Positions 48,046-61,204 are shown, numbered from the stretch's first letter. The stretch: 64,000 nucleotides of DNA from Polytrichum commune (GCA_950295325.1 OX485806.1:29946001-30010000), one strand, 5' to 3'. Numbers and translations are program-made. The notes: generated by a model not told the origin, from the sequence alone.

Positions 48046-48369
48046 TAAGTTAATACATAATGTTGGGGGGCGTGTAAGGCAAAATTGGGTAAGGAGCAGG
48101 CCGGGGGATCGAACGGCAGACATTCAAATAGATTTGGGGCGGATGGACGCCGACTCTGATCGGACGGCGGCGGAGGAGGATGAGGAAGCAGGCCGGATGA
48201 GAGAGCCTGGCCGACGTGGCAAGCCCACGAAGCCAGAAAAGAGCTTGGGCTTGCAATCCAAGACTCTATCAAAGCATTGCGCATTACTTACGTTCGGTTC
48301 AATTCGGTTCGCGGAGCACTGGAAGGCTATGGCGATTGCCACCAATTGACGTAATTCGGAGGCAACACC

Positions 48370-51300
48370 ATGGCGGCGCAATCGCTGCTCCACGGCCTGC
48401 CCGCCACTCCAGTAAATCCTCTCTCATCAACTTCCTTCATGTTACAAAAGAGTTTCCGCATGTTGTTTCTCTGCTCGCATTTTATGTATGAATGGGGCGG
48501 ACAATGTGAAAATCTGTTGTGGCTTTAGTTTCCATGTCGTTGCTTGCGTTGCAATTATTTCCTTTCGTTTTTCCGGGCTCCATATTGGCATTCTTGAGTC
48601 GCGGATTCGACTATCTTAAGCTCTCAGATGTGAAATTTCTCTCATCCTACGGTGGGAGAGGATGGATGAGTCATCTTAGATTCGTGCGAGTTCTGCCAAA
48701 GACGAAACCTGAATCACCAACGTGTTTCTTTCTCTACTCCCCCTTATGTGAATTGAGTTCCTCATCCGGTTCTTGATGGCACCTTGAAATTTGAGGACAT
48801 TTCTCTCTCGGGGGTTTAGAGCCAGGTTGAAAGAATGTGTTGTCTGCTCTTTGTCAATTTGGATTACTACGTACAGGACTCGAATCTTTTGTGCAAGATT
48901 TGAATCTTGAGGTTCGAATCTTCCTCGCCGATGCAGCTGAATTTCTGTCAGGAAGCTTAAGCCTATGCTTCTTGCAATGTTACAGCTTTTCAGCTGCTGT
49001 GTGCATATGAAGGAATAGGTTTCAATTTCAATTTCCATGGGATCAAGGGTAGGTCATGTTGCTGCATCAGTATCTTCGAGGCAGAATTTGGGGCCTCCTG
49101 CTCGCATTCTACTACCTGCATTCCTTGGATGCAGCTTATCCTCTATTCTCTGTCTAGGTCACGCCAAAATAATGGTAACAATTTGATGGCACCTTCAATT
49201 CGGAGACTTTCTTCTCTTGGGGGTTTGGAAGCCAGGCTGAAAGAATGTGTTGGCTTGCTCTGTGCCAAAATGGGATAGTACGAGAACTTTTTTTTGCAAG
49301 GTTTGAATCTTAAGGTTCAGATCTCCTTTGCCGATGCAGCTGAATTCCTGTCAGCAAGCGTAGGCCTATCCTTCTTGCAATGGTACAGCATTCTGCTGCT
49401 GTGTGCACATGAAGGAATATTTTTCAATCTCCATGGGAATAGAAGTGGATCATGTTGTTGCTTCAGTATCTTTGAAGAGAGAATTTTTGGCATACTGCTA
49501 GCTCCATTCTTGGATGCAGCTTATCCTCTTTTCTCTGTCCAGTTCACGCCTAACATTTGGTAAGAATTTGATGGTACCTTGAATTCGAGGGCATTTCTTT
49601 CTCAGGGGTTTCAAATTCAGGCTGAAAGAATGTGTTGGGTGGCTCCTTGTCAAATTTGGGGTATACGCACATGACTCTTTTTGAGCAAGATTTAACCTAA
49701 GGTTCAAATTTCCTTCTCGGGTGCAGCTGAATCCTGTCAGCAAGCCTAACCCCATGCTGCTTCCAATATTACAGCATTCCAGGTGCTGTGTGCACCTAAA
49801 GGGATATGCTTCAATTTCCATGGGAACAGGAAAGGGTCATGTTGCTGCCTCAGTAACTTTGAAGAGAGAATTTCTGTCCTTCTGCTTGCATACTGCTAGC
49901 TGCATTCTTGGGTGCAGCTTTTATCCTATATTCTCTGTCTAGGTCATGCCTAAATTTCGAGGTCCAACAGCCTCTTGTCGGTTACTTAGAGACTTGTAAA
50001 GTCTGTTGAAAATGTTCAGCATATTCAAGCACTCGAAGCCCATACATTACATTCTAGCCTTCTACCTCTGGTTAGCCTATTGTGTATATTTTGCTGTTTA
50101 CAGTACAGGGTTGGATTTTCTGCGATTGGAGAACACTGTTGCCCCGCCCGCATTTTATTTTATTTTGGTATATTTCCTGCAAGAGCTTAATCATGATCGT
50201 GAATCCTGCACTGACGGAGTTATGTGTATGTCCTGTAGCGTTCATCAAGGATAGCTGCAGCCATTGGCAGCTGCAGAGGAGAGCATGTCAGCAAAGAACC
50301 TGTTACATTTTTCTTAGGATATTATAATCAACCTCGAGATGCTCCTCACACAAGGTGAGTGTGGATGCGTTAAAAACTAGCATTTAACTTCCTTCAGCTG
50401 ATCTGACCCAAAGTTTTTTGTTAATGTGAAATGTAGAGGTTCTACTTTTAAGCCAAGGAACTTTCAATGGCAGGCATGGGTTGGGGGTAGCGTTTGCAGA
50501 TTTGGTGATCGAGACAGTGACACAAGAGATGCCAAAACCCAAATCCAGGGAGAAGTCCCGTCGGAGTGGTGGTGGCGGCGGTCGCCAGCGGGTGAAAGCT
50601 CGAAAAGTGCCGAATAAGCCAGAAAATGAAGCCGACAAAGCTGTAAGTCTCAGGATACATTGAGTAGGGAGTGAGAGGAATTATGGTCTGGGTGGCGAAT
50701 ATAGCAAGGAGGGTGTGTTACTATTTAGTATTGAGGGAATTGGTCAGAATCGCATGCAGATTAATTTTACGGACACTCAAGGAGGAATTCTTTCGACTGC
50801 CATAGAAGAGAGAGAAATGGTAGTGGTATGAACATTTTCACTTGTTTGAGGATTGAATATGGTGTTTTCCAGAGTGAGGTGCTGTGTCCTCTCCTCCTTG
50901 TGATAGCGGGCATGGGAGTTGTGGATGCAGTCTTACGCGCCCAGGTTGGAGTGGCTTAAACAGGAGGGTATTGATCTTACAAACGAGGTAAGTCTTTGCA
51001 GGCCTCTTTCATCAGTATTGTATTCAATGCAAATCATACTGCAATATGTTTTGTGTTACTTCCTGCTTGATAGGGAGATCATTTTCTGGGCTCTACTTAT
51101 TGAAGGGGCGTTTACACATAATCAATAAAGTGGTTGTGGTTTGGGTCCACTTTCAACCACGAATACAATTTTCTTTCATTTACACACTAGGTGTAGTTGT
51201 TGTTGAAGAGTGGATTTGACCTCAGTTATTGTCCTTCCTATTGATGCAATCCGTGGAGTGGAGACAAACAAGTGACGGAGTCCAGTGGAAAGTTAACCTA

Positions 51301-54300
51301 TGAGTAACTGCCTCCTAGAAATCCTCTCCCATTCTTTACCCTAGAAGTTCTCTCCCAGTGCCCTATAGCAACTACAAATAAAATAGAACCATAGAAAGTA
51401 AACTAGTGCAATTACTCCTGACTACACCTTGTATCGTAGTTGGGCAAGTAAGAGTAGTTGTGGTTGTGGTTGTCATCAATGCGCCTTCTTATCCCTCCTT
51501 ATCCCTCAGAATAAAAAGAAGTAAACTACAATTATCAACTACTGAGACAGTGGTTGTATGCAAACGCCCCTTGAGGTTCTGGAGAGCTTGTCGTTCATAT
51601 TTTTGGATTCAAAAGAGTCCCTCTTCTTACTGTTTTTTTTAAATTTTTTTAAAAAAAAAAATCCTTTACTTGATCACGTACTGGAATGACCCCTGACTGA
51701 TGGGAACGTGGTGGTGTTTTATGGTCAGTGTATTCTTGACACAGATGAGCTTTGCTCTCGCTCAGCCACAGGCCTGTTGAAGTTACAACAAACCATATGG
51801 CGTATCAACCGCTCCATCAGCCGGTGTTCCTCTGTTGCAGAAGCCCTTGCAGTTGTGGACGAGATGAAGGCTGCAGGTTTCAATGCTGCGAATGAAGGTG
51901 CCTTATCATTGCCTTAAATTGTCATGTGTCATCTTTTCCCGCTTATATCTCTTATGGTCTCTGAAGCACTATCGAAGGATTGTTTACAGTACAGGTGGTT
52001 GTGGTTTTGGTTTACCTTCTCTGGTCCTATTTCCATGGAAATGGCTTAATAAATGCTAACCACAACCACAACCACCCTATACCCCATCAACCCCAATACT
52101 CCGTATGGTTAACCACACTTAAGGCATGTGGCACCATTAGAAAATTTCAAGACCAATGTCCAGGGAGAAAGTTGAGGAGGCAACCACTTTAACACTACAA
52201 CCCAAGGCCAACAAGGATAGTAATCACTTCGAATTCTTCTCAAGTCCAAGATCTAAACTGATGATAGATTGCAATTTGGGAGACCAACCCCACCATCAAC
52301 CACAGCCATAAGGTTTTGCACACTACAAGTGTGAATGAGAAAAACTGTAGTTGTGGTTGATTCTGATGGTTAACCACCACCACAACCACCTTTATAGTGT
52401 AAATGACCCTTGGGCTTTGTGTGACTCTGCCTTTTATTATTAATATTATTAAAATAAATCTTATTATAACAATAAATTTCCTCTGGCTTGATTGCTTTGG
52501 AATAATGACAGTGATTTCTGAAAATATTACTTTGGGTTTCTTTGGAGGTCAGGAACGTACCTGGCACTGATCACAGTTTGTCGGAGACAACAACAAGGAG
52601 AAAGAGCTCTGAGTATTTATGAGGTATGCATCTTGGGCAAGCTGCTCAAGTATCCCAGAGAATGTTTTCCAGCAATGTTTGTCTCTGTTAGTAGATATCC
52701 TTCATGTGCTCAGAAGGTCTTGTTGTTTCCATATATTGAGTCTTCAGCTAGTATCCAAAATCCACATTCGTTTGTTTCAAACAAGCAAAAACAATTATTC
52801 TTCTGCTTTTTTTTGTAGGCAATGAAGCAAGCGGGTGTGAAACTGGGGATGCTCACGTATAATACTCTCATATCATGCTGTCAACAAGCAAGGCGCATGG
52901 AAGACGCCTTTAGGATCAAGGTAAAGTTCTTATGTCTCTCTGCTGACTGATCCAATGCTCTGTTGTATGGATAATAATGTGTGCTTTGTGGCCACCTGTC
53001 CTACACCAGGTGCATCTTTTCAAATAACCACAAGGACTTTCATCCATCTTTGCAATATCTTGCCAAGAGGAAACATCTCTCCTCACTTTATTCCGCAAGA
53101 GTTGAAGCTATACACGGGCAAGCAATGACTTGTCAATGAGATAATATGTTGTGACTGTTGCTATTATACATAACTCACAATCTAATGCTGGATTTGTAGG
53201 CGGAAATGGAAGCAGCAGGATTAAGGCCAGATGTGGTGACTTACACAGCACTTATGGCGCTGGTTGTGAAAACAGGGCCCTATCGGGGACGGTCCTCTCC
53301 TGCTCAGAGGTATGCACTCTCCAGGTTTCCTGTTTTCAATCACATAATAGTTGAGACGTCAGTCAAAACTCTTGCCATTTTCACTAGGACTAGCTTTTGA
53401 TTTTCGTTTATCAGTATATTCGATCTTTGACTCACATGCTTTTGGAGCAGACTAGAGAAGGCATTACAATTGTATAAGGAGATGTTGGATCGAAATATTC
53501 GGCCTGATTCTATAACATTCAATACTCTCATGTTTGCTGGTGCACAAGCAAAGATGCCAGGAAAGGTTTTGGTAAGTGCTTCTTCATTGCTGTAAAAGAA
53601 ATATCTGGTGAAAATTGAAGTTGAATTTGTGTAGTAATGGGGTTCTCAATTGGCACCCTCAACCAAGTGCAAATTCATTACCATTTTTCTCATGTGGTAC
53701 CTTCTAAATCCTAAGTTATAATAAATCAAGGGTTGTGAAATTTTGTAGAGTCACCTTTTGAGGTGGACTTGACACAAAATCCGGTAGACCATGAAACATT
53801 ATCCATTGCATGCCATGTAGGAGTCCATGTGGGTACTTTCATCCATTCAAACTTCCTTGGTCACTTAGGCCCTCAAGCTCTAAAGTGAAGTGGGATGGTC
53901 TTGGTATTTACCACCAATGAGAGGTCTTAGATTTCAATGGTCATGGGCCCTCAAGCTCCAGTGTAAAGTGCCCCTAAGTTTTGAAGGACGTTGAGTGTTG
54001 GGGATTTATGGTGTCACTTCTATTTGACAGGAAGTTTATCGGATGATGATTGCTGCGGGGGTTTCAGCCAACCAATTTACTTTTGGGATCCTACTAGAAT
54101 CTGCAGGGGCTGGGGGGCGGTTAAAAGCTGCACTTGGGGTTTTTAATGAAATGCGGGCAGCCGGTGTTGCCCCTCAAACCAGCACCTACAATTTCCTCAT
54201 TGAGGCATGTGCGGCAGCTCCTCATCCGGATGTGAGTTTCTATTGTCCCTCTGTGCATATGAAACATGCGATGCAGATGTAAGCATGAGTATACTTTGGA

Positions 54301-57300
54301 ATATACTAAAATTATCTCTAACTTAATGGGACTTTTCGTAGGGAGCTGCCCCCCTATGATTTTCCATTGGTTGTTTTGATATGATGTCAATACTTTCTTT
54401 TCACCTACGGTGCATGCTTAGAGGTAGTATTTGAATCTGAATGAAGAGCAAATTATTTCGGTCCATGGAGGGCCAAATCCATTTAGCACCTCTTGGCATG
54501 TCAAAACGAGTTTGATCCTCAAGGAACCAATGTAGAATGTTGTTCTTTCAATCTTCCACACTACCTCCAAGCATGCACTGAAAACTTACCAAACATGTAA
54601 GGTGTTGTATGCCGAACACCCAACTCTTGGCCAAAAATTATGGTGAGTTAGAGGATAACTCTATTATGACAAGGTTATTATTCTAATAAGGCATCTTGCA
54701 TTTGTTCCTGGTCAGGCGGAGAAAGCTTGGGCTTTGTATGAGGAGATGAAGACAGTTGAAGATGTAGTTCCTAATGCACAGACTTATAACCAACTCATTA
54801 CGGCCTCATGTAAGGTAATGGAACTTTTCTTCTCAAACAAATCAAATCTGAGACAAATCTTGGAGGCAGGTCAGTATGTACTGACTGGAAAATACTTGCA
54901 TTCAAATGTTGCTATGGTTGTTCGCGTTGGGATTTTATAGCTTTGGAGCTGCAAGTGTCACATAGTTGATGCAATTCTTTTGATTGAATAGCTGGCCCAA
55001 GGGGTCAGGATTAAGATTTTATGGCTCACTCTCGTAAATGCAAGCATCATCGATTGGGTCTAGTCTTTTTAGTTTCGGAGGTATTGTGGACTCTTTTCAA
55101 ATGGATAATATGTGTTCTACAGGGAGGTGACCACACAGGAGCATTGAAAGCGTATCAATTGATGCAAGATTCGGGCTTCCAGAAAGCTATAACCTGTGCT
55201 ACCTTCAACAAGCTCATAAACTCTGCCAGCCAAACAGAAGGACTTGAGAGTGCATTTGAGGTTAGGAAATTCCTACAGAAACAATATGAGAATGCTATGT
55301 ATTTTATTTAAAATTACACTTAATAGTTCTCTTAGTGTGGGCCATAGTAATTCTCTAGAACCTACATTAATTTGCAACCCATGCCAAATCTCTAGTTTAA
55401 AATTAGTTTGGGCCACATTAATTGTTTTTTTAAGAAATTAATGTGTCTGACTATTTTACCTTATGCTATTTTTGTCCTCGAGTTAATACTCAAGGTGTTG
55501 GTCAGGAGTCTCCAGGAAGGTTCAGTAGAAGACCTGGGGTCTTGGGCCCACATTATTTCCACCCTGACTAGACAATAGTATGGCCCGCATCAATTATTTG
55601 CACATCAAGTTCTCATTTACACTAATGGGATTATTTAGTGTACTTGCAAGTTGACATTAGGACTCTCAAGGAGCTGATTTTCTTGAAGAAATGGCTTTGA
55701 TATGTAGAGCTTGGTTTGAGGTTTAGAGTGAGGTTCAGTTTTCCTGTTTTCATTGCAGATGTACAGGAAAATGCAGGCAGGAGGTTTCAAGCCTGATGTT
55801 ATCACCTACGGCACGCTGGTGTCAGCTTGCACAAGAGGGAACGATCTTGAGAAAGCACTATCTATCACTCAGGAGATGGAGAAATTGGGTGTCAAACGCA
55901 ACCAGGTCAGATCTAACACATTGCTTGAAGTAGACTTATAGATCTGTCTCATTGGTCATTTGGGACGTTCCTATTTCTGTGAAGAAGTTCCAAGTCAATG
56001 AACTCTATGTACATTAGATCATGTTCTTTAGTCAAGAATCTCTCTGATTTCTCCTTTCTTCATAAGTACTCTCTCGTGAATACAGTGGACTTGACAAGGT
56101 ACACCTGCAAAATTAGCTTAACCCTTCAATGCCCGGGGTGTCTTCATATGGGATGTGACGAGCTCTATGAACCCCCAACAAGTAAATAACATATTTTATT
56201 TGGCCTATGATTTTGAATCCATATTTAGCACAACCATAAAAAGAGGAAGTGAAAATGAAATTTATATGTGACAATGGTGATTAGATGTTTGTGGTATGTA
56301 TTGGAGTCTAGATCATCTATACAAGCTCAATCTTCCTGTAATTCAGATATATACTCCTTTTGGAACAATGCAGATGATAAATGGGTTAATTTTAGATAGG
56401 ATTGCTTTTGACACTTTTAGCTCAAATGTCAAGAAGTAATCTTAAACCCCTCCATATGACACTTTGAGGGTTAAATAGTAGTTGGAGTTCTGGCTTTAAA
56501 CCCACTTGTGGATATATGTTTACATCATGTTGGAATGATTTCAACCTAAGCTCATCACATTGTGCGAATGGTTAGGTGGTGTTGCACGCTCTTATTGGAG
56601 CCTATGGACAAGCAGGACAGTGGGAAGACTCTGTTGCTACTTTCAGAAGTCTGCAAGAAGGAGAGGTGATTGATTTGTTAGGCTTGCTTTGGGGTCCCTA
56701 CTTGATTGTTTTCAAAAATATTAGTACTTCATTTATTCACAATCCACTTTAAATTTTTTAGTAGCAAACAATTTTTTGCTGAAAGGAGTAAAATTAAATG
56801 GGCTTGTTTGGATTTACTCCTGTTGTGCAGGAGCCAGTAACATCAGTATCGTACGGTGTTGTTTTTGACGCTTGTTTTGGGAAGGGCGCGGCTGATGTAA
56901 TACTAAAGCATTCCCCTGGGAAACTGGACATCACCCCTGGTGGGTAATGTGGTCATAACAGATAAAATTTGACACAAAAACTCTCATTTATATGCAGTGA
57001 GCATTAGAGTTCTCCTTAAAGTTTCAAAAACTCATGTTTGGTAGGGAGTTTTGCCCCACTCTGGACAATCTATAATGTTTAAGGAGCGTTCAAGTGGTGT
57101 GGGAGCTCCTAATTTTGATGAATTGAAGCAGAGGTGTTTGACACTGACAAATAGACGGTTATATAAAAATGAAATTCCTTCAAGAGCACCATTTTAGGTG
57201 CCTTCAACTTTTTCCCATAATATTCTTTTATATAGAGCTGTCTTGACCAGAATCAAACGCCTCCCAATTTTACCAAAATTGGGGTTTCTGACACCACTTG

Positions 57301-58695
57301 AATCCTCCTCAACATTATAAATTGTCAAAAGAGGGGCGAAACTCCCTACCACAACAATAGTTTCTGGGAGACTCCAAGATAACCCTAATATTGAAGTCTT
57401 TATGGCTTCATCCACAACCTCTCAAATAATTATTTCTCTGGTATGTGTTTCTTAGGCATTCAAGCTGCAATTGACTTGTATGAGGAAGCAGTAGAAATCG
57501 GTGTGTTCAACAATTTTACACGGGATGACCTTGCCAGGTACATCCAACAAAGACCAATATACATCGCTTGAGTTCTTTTAATATTTCTGCTTATATATTT
57601 ATCCTAGGAGTGCATTGAGGCTGGATTTAGTTTGAAGAGCAATAAGATGAAGAGTCATATATATTTTTCTAATATTGTTGGATTTGGTAACTCCAGGTGT
57701 GATGTGCGGAGCATGAGCCGATCAGGCACTGTGGTTGCACTTTTGTCATGGCTCCTGCATGTTGGGGAGGAGCCTCCTACTTCAGATCTTCTTGTTGTCA
57801 CTGGAGTAACTAAAGGGCAGGTAAGTTTATTCCACAAAATCCTGTAAGATTTCTTTTTTTCAACACCTTCCATGAGCCATAGATGACAAGCCTTGTCCTG
57901 CATTAGTGGTATCCTGTAACTCAATGGGGCTTTTTGTCAGGAGTTGGTCCCTTACGATTTTCCATTGTTTGTTTTTCATATTATCAGTAAATTTCTTCCC
58001 ACTCATGGTGTATGGTCAGAGGTAGTGTTTGAATCTGAATGAAGAGCAACCTATTTCGGTTCATTGAGGGCCACTCATTTGAGAACTTCTTGGCATGCCA
58101 AAAATGAATCTGATCCTCAAGAAACTGATATAGAATGTTCTTTTTCCAAACCTCCACACTACCTCCAAGCATGTACCAAAAACTCACCAAACATGGAAAG
58201 TGTTGGAAGTATGCAAAACACCCAACTTCCCACCAAAAGTCATGTCGAGTTAGAGGAAACTTTATTATCCTCTCCCTTGTCATAGGGAGTCTCCATCTAC
58301 ACATAACTTTGAAACCCTGGAACAAACGGTTAGGGCGTGTAATATCTCTGCATAAGGTTTCTTGAGATGTCAAGATTCTCAAAGTAATTTCACTTTACTG
58401 GTCTGCATTATTTATTTACCGTCTTATGTGCATAACAGCTTGTAACATTGATGAGCAGGTTGCTGCAAAGTCTCGAAAAGGAAGGTACAAAAAGAATTAC
58501 AGCGTCGCCGAAAGCACACTTCAAGCTGTTGGGTTACCAGCCACTCAGTTAAACACAATCACCATGCAAGCATTGACTGTAAGTGTGGGAGACTTGAAAC
58601 AATGGTTAGTAGACGCACAAGAAGATAAGGATCTTCCAGTCAACATGCTTCATACTGAGGGGAATGTGGATTTGGAAAATGTTTATCAGAAGTAG
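48370..58695 (+). CDS. P-class PPR protein with C-terminal SMR-like region (18 exons)
   Basis: An organelle RNA-binding PPR protein. Exons: 48370-48411, 50318-50354, 50437-50642, 50931-50987, 51729-51897, 52553-52623, 52819-52920, 53200-53309, 53451-53571, 54031-54231, 54716-54814, 55123-55260, 55759-55905, 56576-56665, 56831-56939, 57456-57537, 57697-57820, 58459-58695. Phases agree throughout, giving 713 residues. PPR motifs run from about residue 135 to 560, for example AGVKLGMLTYNTLISCC, AGLRPDVVTYTALM, RNIRPDSITFNTLM, GGFKPDVITYGTLVSAC. Then CDVRSMSRSG..LLSWLLHV..LLVVTGVTKG (about 595-635) resembles an SMR fold, and the last exon is basic (KSRKGRYKKNY). The architecture recalls MRL1 and At5g02830-type proteins. 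Exons 1-2 are the weakest part; the ATG at 50529 is the fallback start. The N-terminus does not look like a strong transit peptide. Confidence 0.9.
48775..49955 (+). repeat. Three-copy tandem array in intron 1 of the PPR gene
   Basis: Units start at 48775, 49183 and 49570. Each repeats GATGGCACCTTGAA, GGCTGAAAGAATGTGTTG, GATGCAGCTGAAT, CTGTCAG, CAGCTGCTGTGTGCA, GAAGGAATA, TTTCAATTTCCATGGGA, GGTCATGTTGCTGC and TTATCCT.TTCTCTGTC. Units are about 408, 387 and 385 bp and are well conserved. This is intronic only if the short exon at 48370-48411 is right; otherwise it lies upstream of the gene. Confidence 0.9.
51104..51571. mobile_element. Harbinger-type MITE in a PPR intron
   Basis: A 468-bp element with terminal inverted repeats beginning AGGGGCGTTT(A/G)CA and a 3-bp target duplication TGA (51101-51103, 51572-51574). 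The GTTTACA portion of the end resembles that of the Harbinger element at 36229. Subterminal GTGGTTGTGGTT motifs recur. No coding capacity. It fills most of the intron 50988-51728. Confidence 0.8.
51976..52410. mobile_element. Second Harbinger-type MITE in the next PPR intron
   Basis: About 435 bp with imperfect inverted ends (AGGATTGTTTACAGTACAGG on the left, AGGGTCATTTACACTATAAA reading in from the right), both followed inward by TGGTTGTGGT. It is related to 51104-51571 through the GTTTACA end and the GTGGTTGTGG motif. No clean target duplication is visible. It lies within the intron 51898-52552. Confidence 0.65.
53640..53985 (+). repeat. Dispersed repeat R3, copy 2 (PPR intron)
   Basis: Contains AGACCATGAAACATTATCCA, CATGTAGGAGTCCATG and a twice-repeated GGCCCTCAAGCTC. 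It matches 46860-47125 in part and fills most of the intron 53572-54030. Confidence 0.55.
54310..54660 (+). mobile_element. MITE copy 2 (PPR intron)
   Basis: Sister of 17240-17597, opposite strand. Ends ATTATCTCTAACTTAATGGG and GAGTTAGAGGATAAC; inside are TTCACCTACGGTGCATGCTT and the inverse CCAAGCATGCAC, giving long foldback potential. It occupies most of the intron 54232-54715. Confidence 0.75.
57909..58260 (+). mobile_element. MITE copy 3 (PPR intron)
   Basis: Third copy, same orientation as 54310-54660. Ends GTATCCTGTAACTCAATGG and GAGTTAGAGGAAAC; contains GATTTTCCATTG, GAATCTGAATGAAGAGCAA, CTTGGCATGCC and CACACTACCTCCAAGCATG, all shared with the other two copies. It lies within the intron 57821-58458. 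Confidence 0.78.
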
Positions 58696-59920
58696 GAACA
58701 GAGTCCTGGAGTCAATTGATGTCCAGACCTAGTAATAGAACATTTTAATTCCTCAAAGTTGAAGAATGGAATTACTCGGTGCTTACCTTTTTCCTCTTTG
58801 AACATTGTGACGCTTTCTGATGTGCGACTGAGAACATCGCGCATTCCACTACACCAATTTTGGTAAATACTGTGGACGACACTATTGAGCTTGTTTCCAC
58901 ACTAGAACCTGTGGGGATAATACTGTGGGTGCACACCACCAACACATAGTATTCAACATCAGAGGTCCACGTTGTAAGTTACAATATTTCCATTGGGGTG
59001 AAATTAGTGTGCAATTGAAAGACTTCCAACCTAGTGGAAAGACGTTGATATGTCAGGGAGGCATGACAAGTGGAACTAGGGTTGCTCATTATTTTCCAAC
59101 ATGATGGTGTATATTGTGGGCCATATTACACGGTTGCCCAAGGGAAGGCAACTATACATTTGCCCACACTATTTATCATAACCAATGTACTTTCATTTGC
59201 AAAGTGTTGAATTTTTGAATATGAGTTGTCTGCTCTTCAAAGATGCAACAGTGCTATCCTCTGTAACATGATGGAAGAGTTCCAGTTGTACATGGTTCTG
59301 CATATGTTCTACACCAGAAGCTAAAATTGTGGAGTCTACATTAAAGATCGAGTTCCAAATATTAAGAGTATTTTGAACCATGGCGACCGGTTGAACGCTT
59401 GATTAAACTAGAGGCTAATAACAAAACACCTAACAAATTCCAGAACGTACTTTGATCACGGTATGTAGTTAGCATGGGCCACTATAATGTTAAGGGTGCC
59501 ACACAAGGGATTTTTAGTTGCTGCAAGGGAGACATCTGTCATTCAGTCACTTTCCTCATTGCGCCTATTTTTCATAGGATGTGAAACACATTGCTCTAGT
59601 GGAGGTGCCTATTCCCAATCAAGACCTCATTGGCAATCTATAGGATGTCGGCATTTTAATCAGGTTGGCACCAATAGTGCCATGACACATGTCTTGGTTT
59701 TAGGTGCTTAAGTGAGGAAGAATGAGTGGTTAAAAATGAGCATTTATGGCACACTCTAGACATTGATCAATATGTTGGGATCAACTTTTGGTTTCAAAAA
59801 TTCATAATAATTTCAAATTAAGGAACAAGGTTATTAAAAAAATTGCATTCCTTCTAATTTCTATCTTCCTACACTAGATAAAGTTGTACTACCTTTTACT
59901 TCACTAAATTTGGCACCTCT
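58696..59920. other. 3' flank of the PPR gene
   Basis: Probable 3' untranslated region, then no supported gene. Confidence 0.45.
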
Positions 59921-59924
59921 ACTC

Positions 59925-60200
59925 TAGTGCAAGATGGTAAGCAAATCCCAAATCATTTCAATGCCATTTGCCTCATAATTTTTGGAGCTCATATTTTTTT
60001 TCAATGTGAAGTTTCTCATACTCATTGAATGATGATGCAAGTCCAACCCCCCCCCCCCCACCCACTTATGATGACTATTGAGTCTAGAATGGTTAGCATA
60101 TGTTGAATATGTATTCCAATCTCTTTTAAACACGAGCCTTTTTGGTGATTGTCCTTAGATTCACACCTAACCATACACCACTCTTGGGTGACATGCACAT
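59925..60200 (-). repeat. R1 repeat copy
   Basis: Read from 60200 downward: GAGTGGTGTATGGTTAGGTG, GAATCTAAGGACAATCACC, CTCGTGTTTAAAAGAGATTGG, AACCATTCTAGACTC, a poly-G run, CTTCACATTG and AATTATGAGGCAAATGGCA. The 3' terminus is missing. Confidence 0.7.
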
Positions 60201-60591
60201 GCTTGTTTTGACTTGCCCACAGTAATTTTGCACACATATTAGTATTGCGTAATAAAGTTCTAGAGTTGGTGCTGATTCATTTTGGATTTGGTTTTGATAA
60301 ACTCTTGGTTGTGATTGTGTAGGTTTTGATTGCAAATTTCCTCATGAAAGATAAGCCAAAGGGCTCTTGAAAATTTTGTCTCCCACTCTCTCTCCTCTTG
60401 AAAGAAGACTAATCATGAGTTGGTTATTTTACCACCTACTGAGGGGGTAATAATAAAAACGGACACCTATGGGTTGGTTGCTTATTCATCCCAATTTCAA
60501 TTCCCTACACCGTTTACATTTATTTTTGTTTACTGCTTTAATGTCACCTGAGTAATAGTGTCACTTACCCTATTATGAGGTCTATCTTAGG

Positions 60592-60628
60592 TTACACTAA
60601 TGGTCAACAAGATTGACCATTAGTGTAA
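60592..60628. repeat. Perfect 16-bp-arm hairpin
   Basis: TTACACTAATGGTCAA and its exact inverse flank CAAGA. Stand-alone, AT-rich; neither a T-tract nor a nearby gene suggests a terminator role. Confidence 0.9.
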
Positions 60629-61204
60629 TCACATGACACTTGTCATTTGCATGTCCAATAATATTTTCATGTAACGCCAAAAATTATCGTGTCAAATATC
60701 CCAACGTGCTACAATTAATGCCATAGTGCAAGTAATTTGAAACTTCGGAAAGTTATTTATCTTGGCACATAGTGTCATGTTAGTGATTAACGGATGCGAC
60801 ATTATTATTGACCTCTAGGCATCTCGCTTAGACCTTTTCCAAATATTGTACGTGGCACTAAATACCATAAACGGCATAGCCTAATAGGGGTCTCTTACCC
60901 TAACCTAGGAGTTAGTTCATGTTCTAAACTAATAGTCAACGTTTCTAGCTCCCCTCCCCCGGTTTACCCTCCCCATCAATGTTTGTTGTGAACATTAATC
61001 TGATTAATTCCAGGTATGTGATGTCATTTCTGGGGCTCAATCCATAAAATTAAAATAATTAAAAAAGTATATTTGAACATATAAAATTATTTCACCCATG
61101 TGATTCACCCTTGGGATGGATGAGTTTGCCTTGTCATTGAAGAGCTATGATCTTATGGATCCACTATCTTGTTAAAGGTACGTGGAAATAATTTCATTAC
61201 TTAT

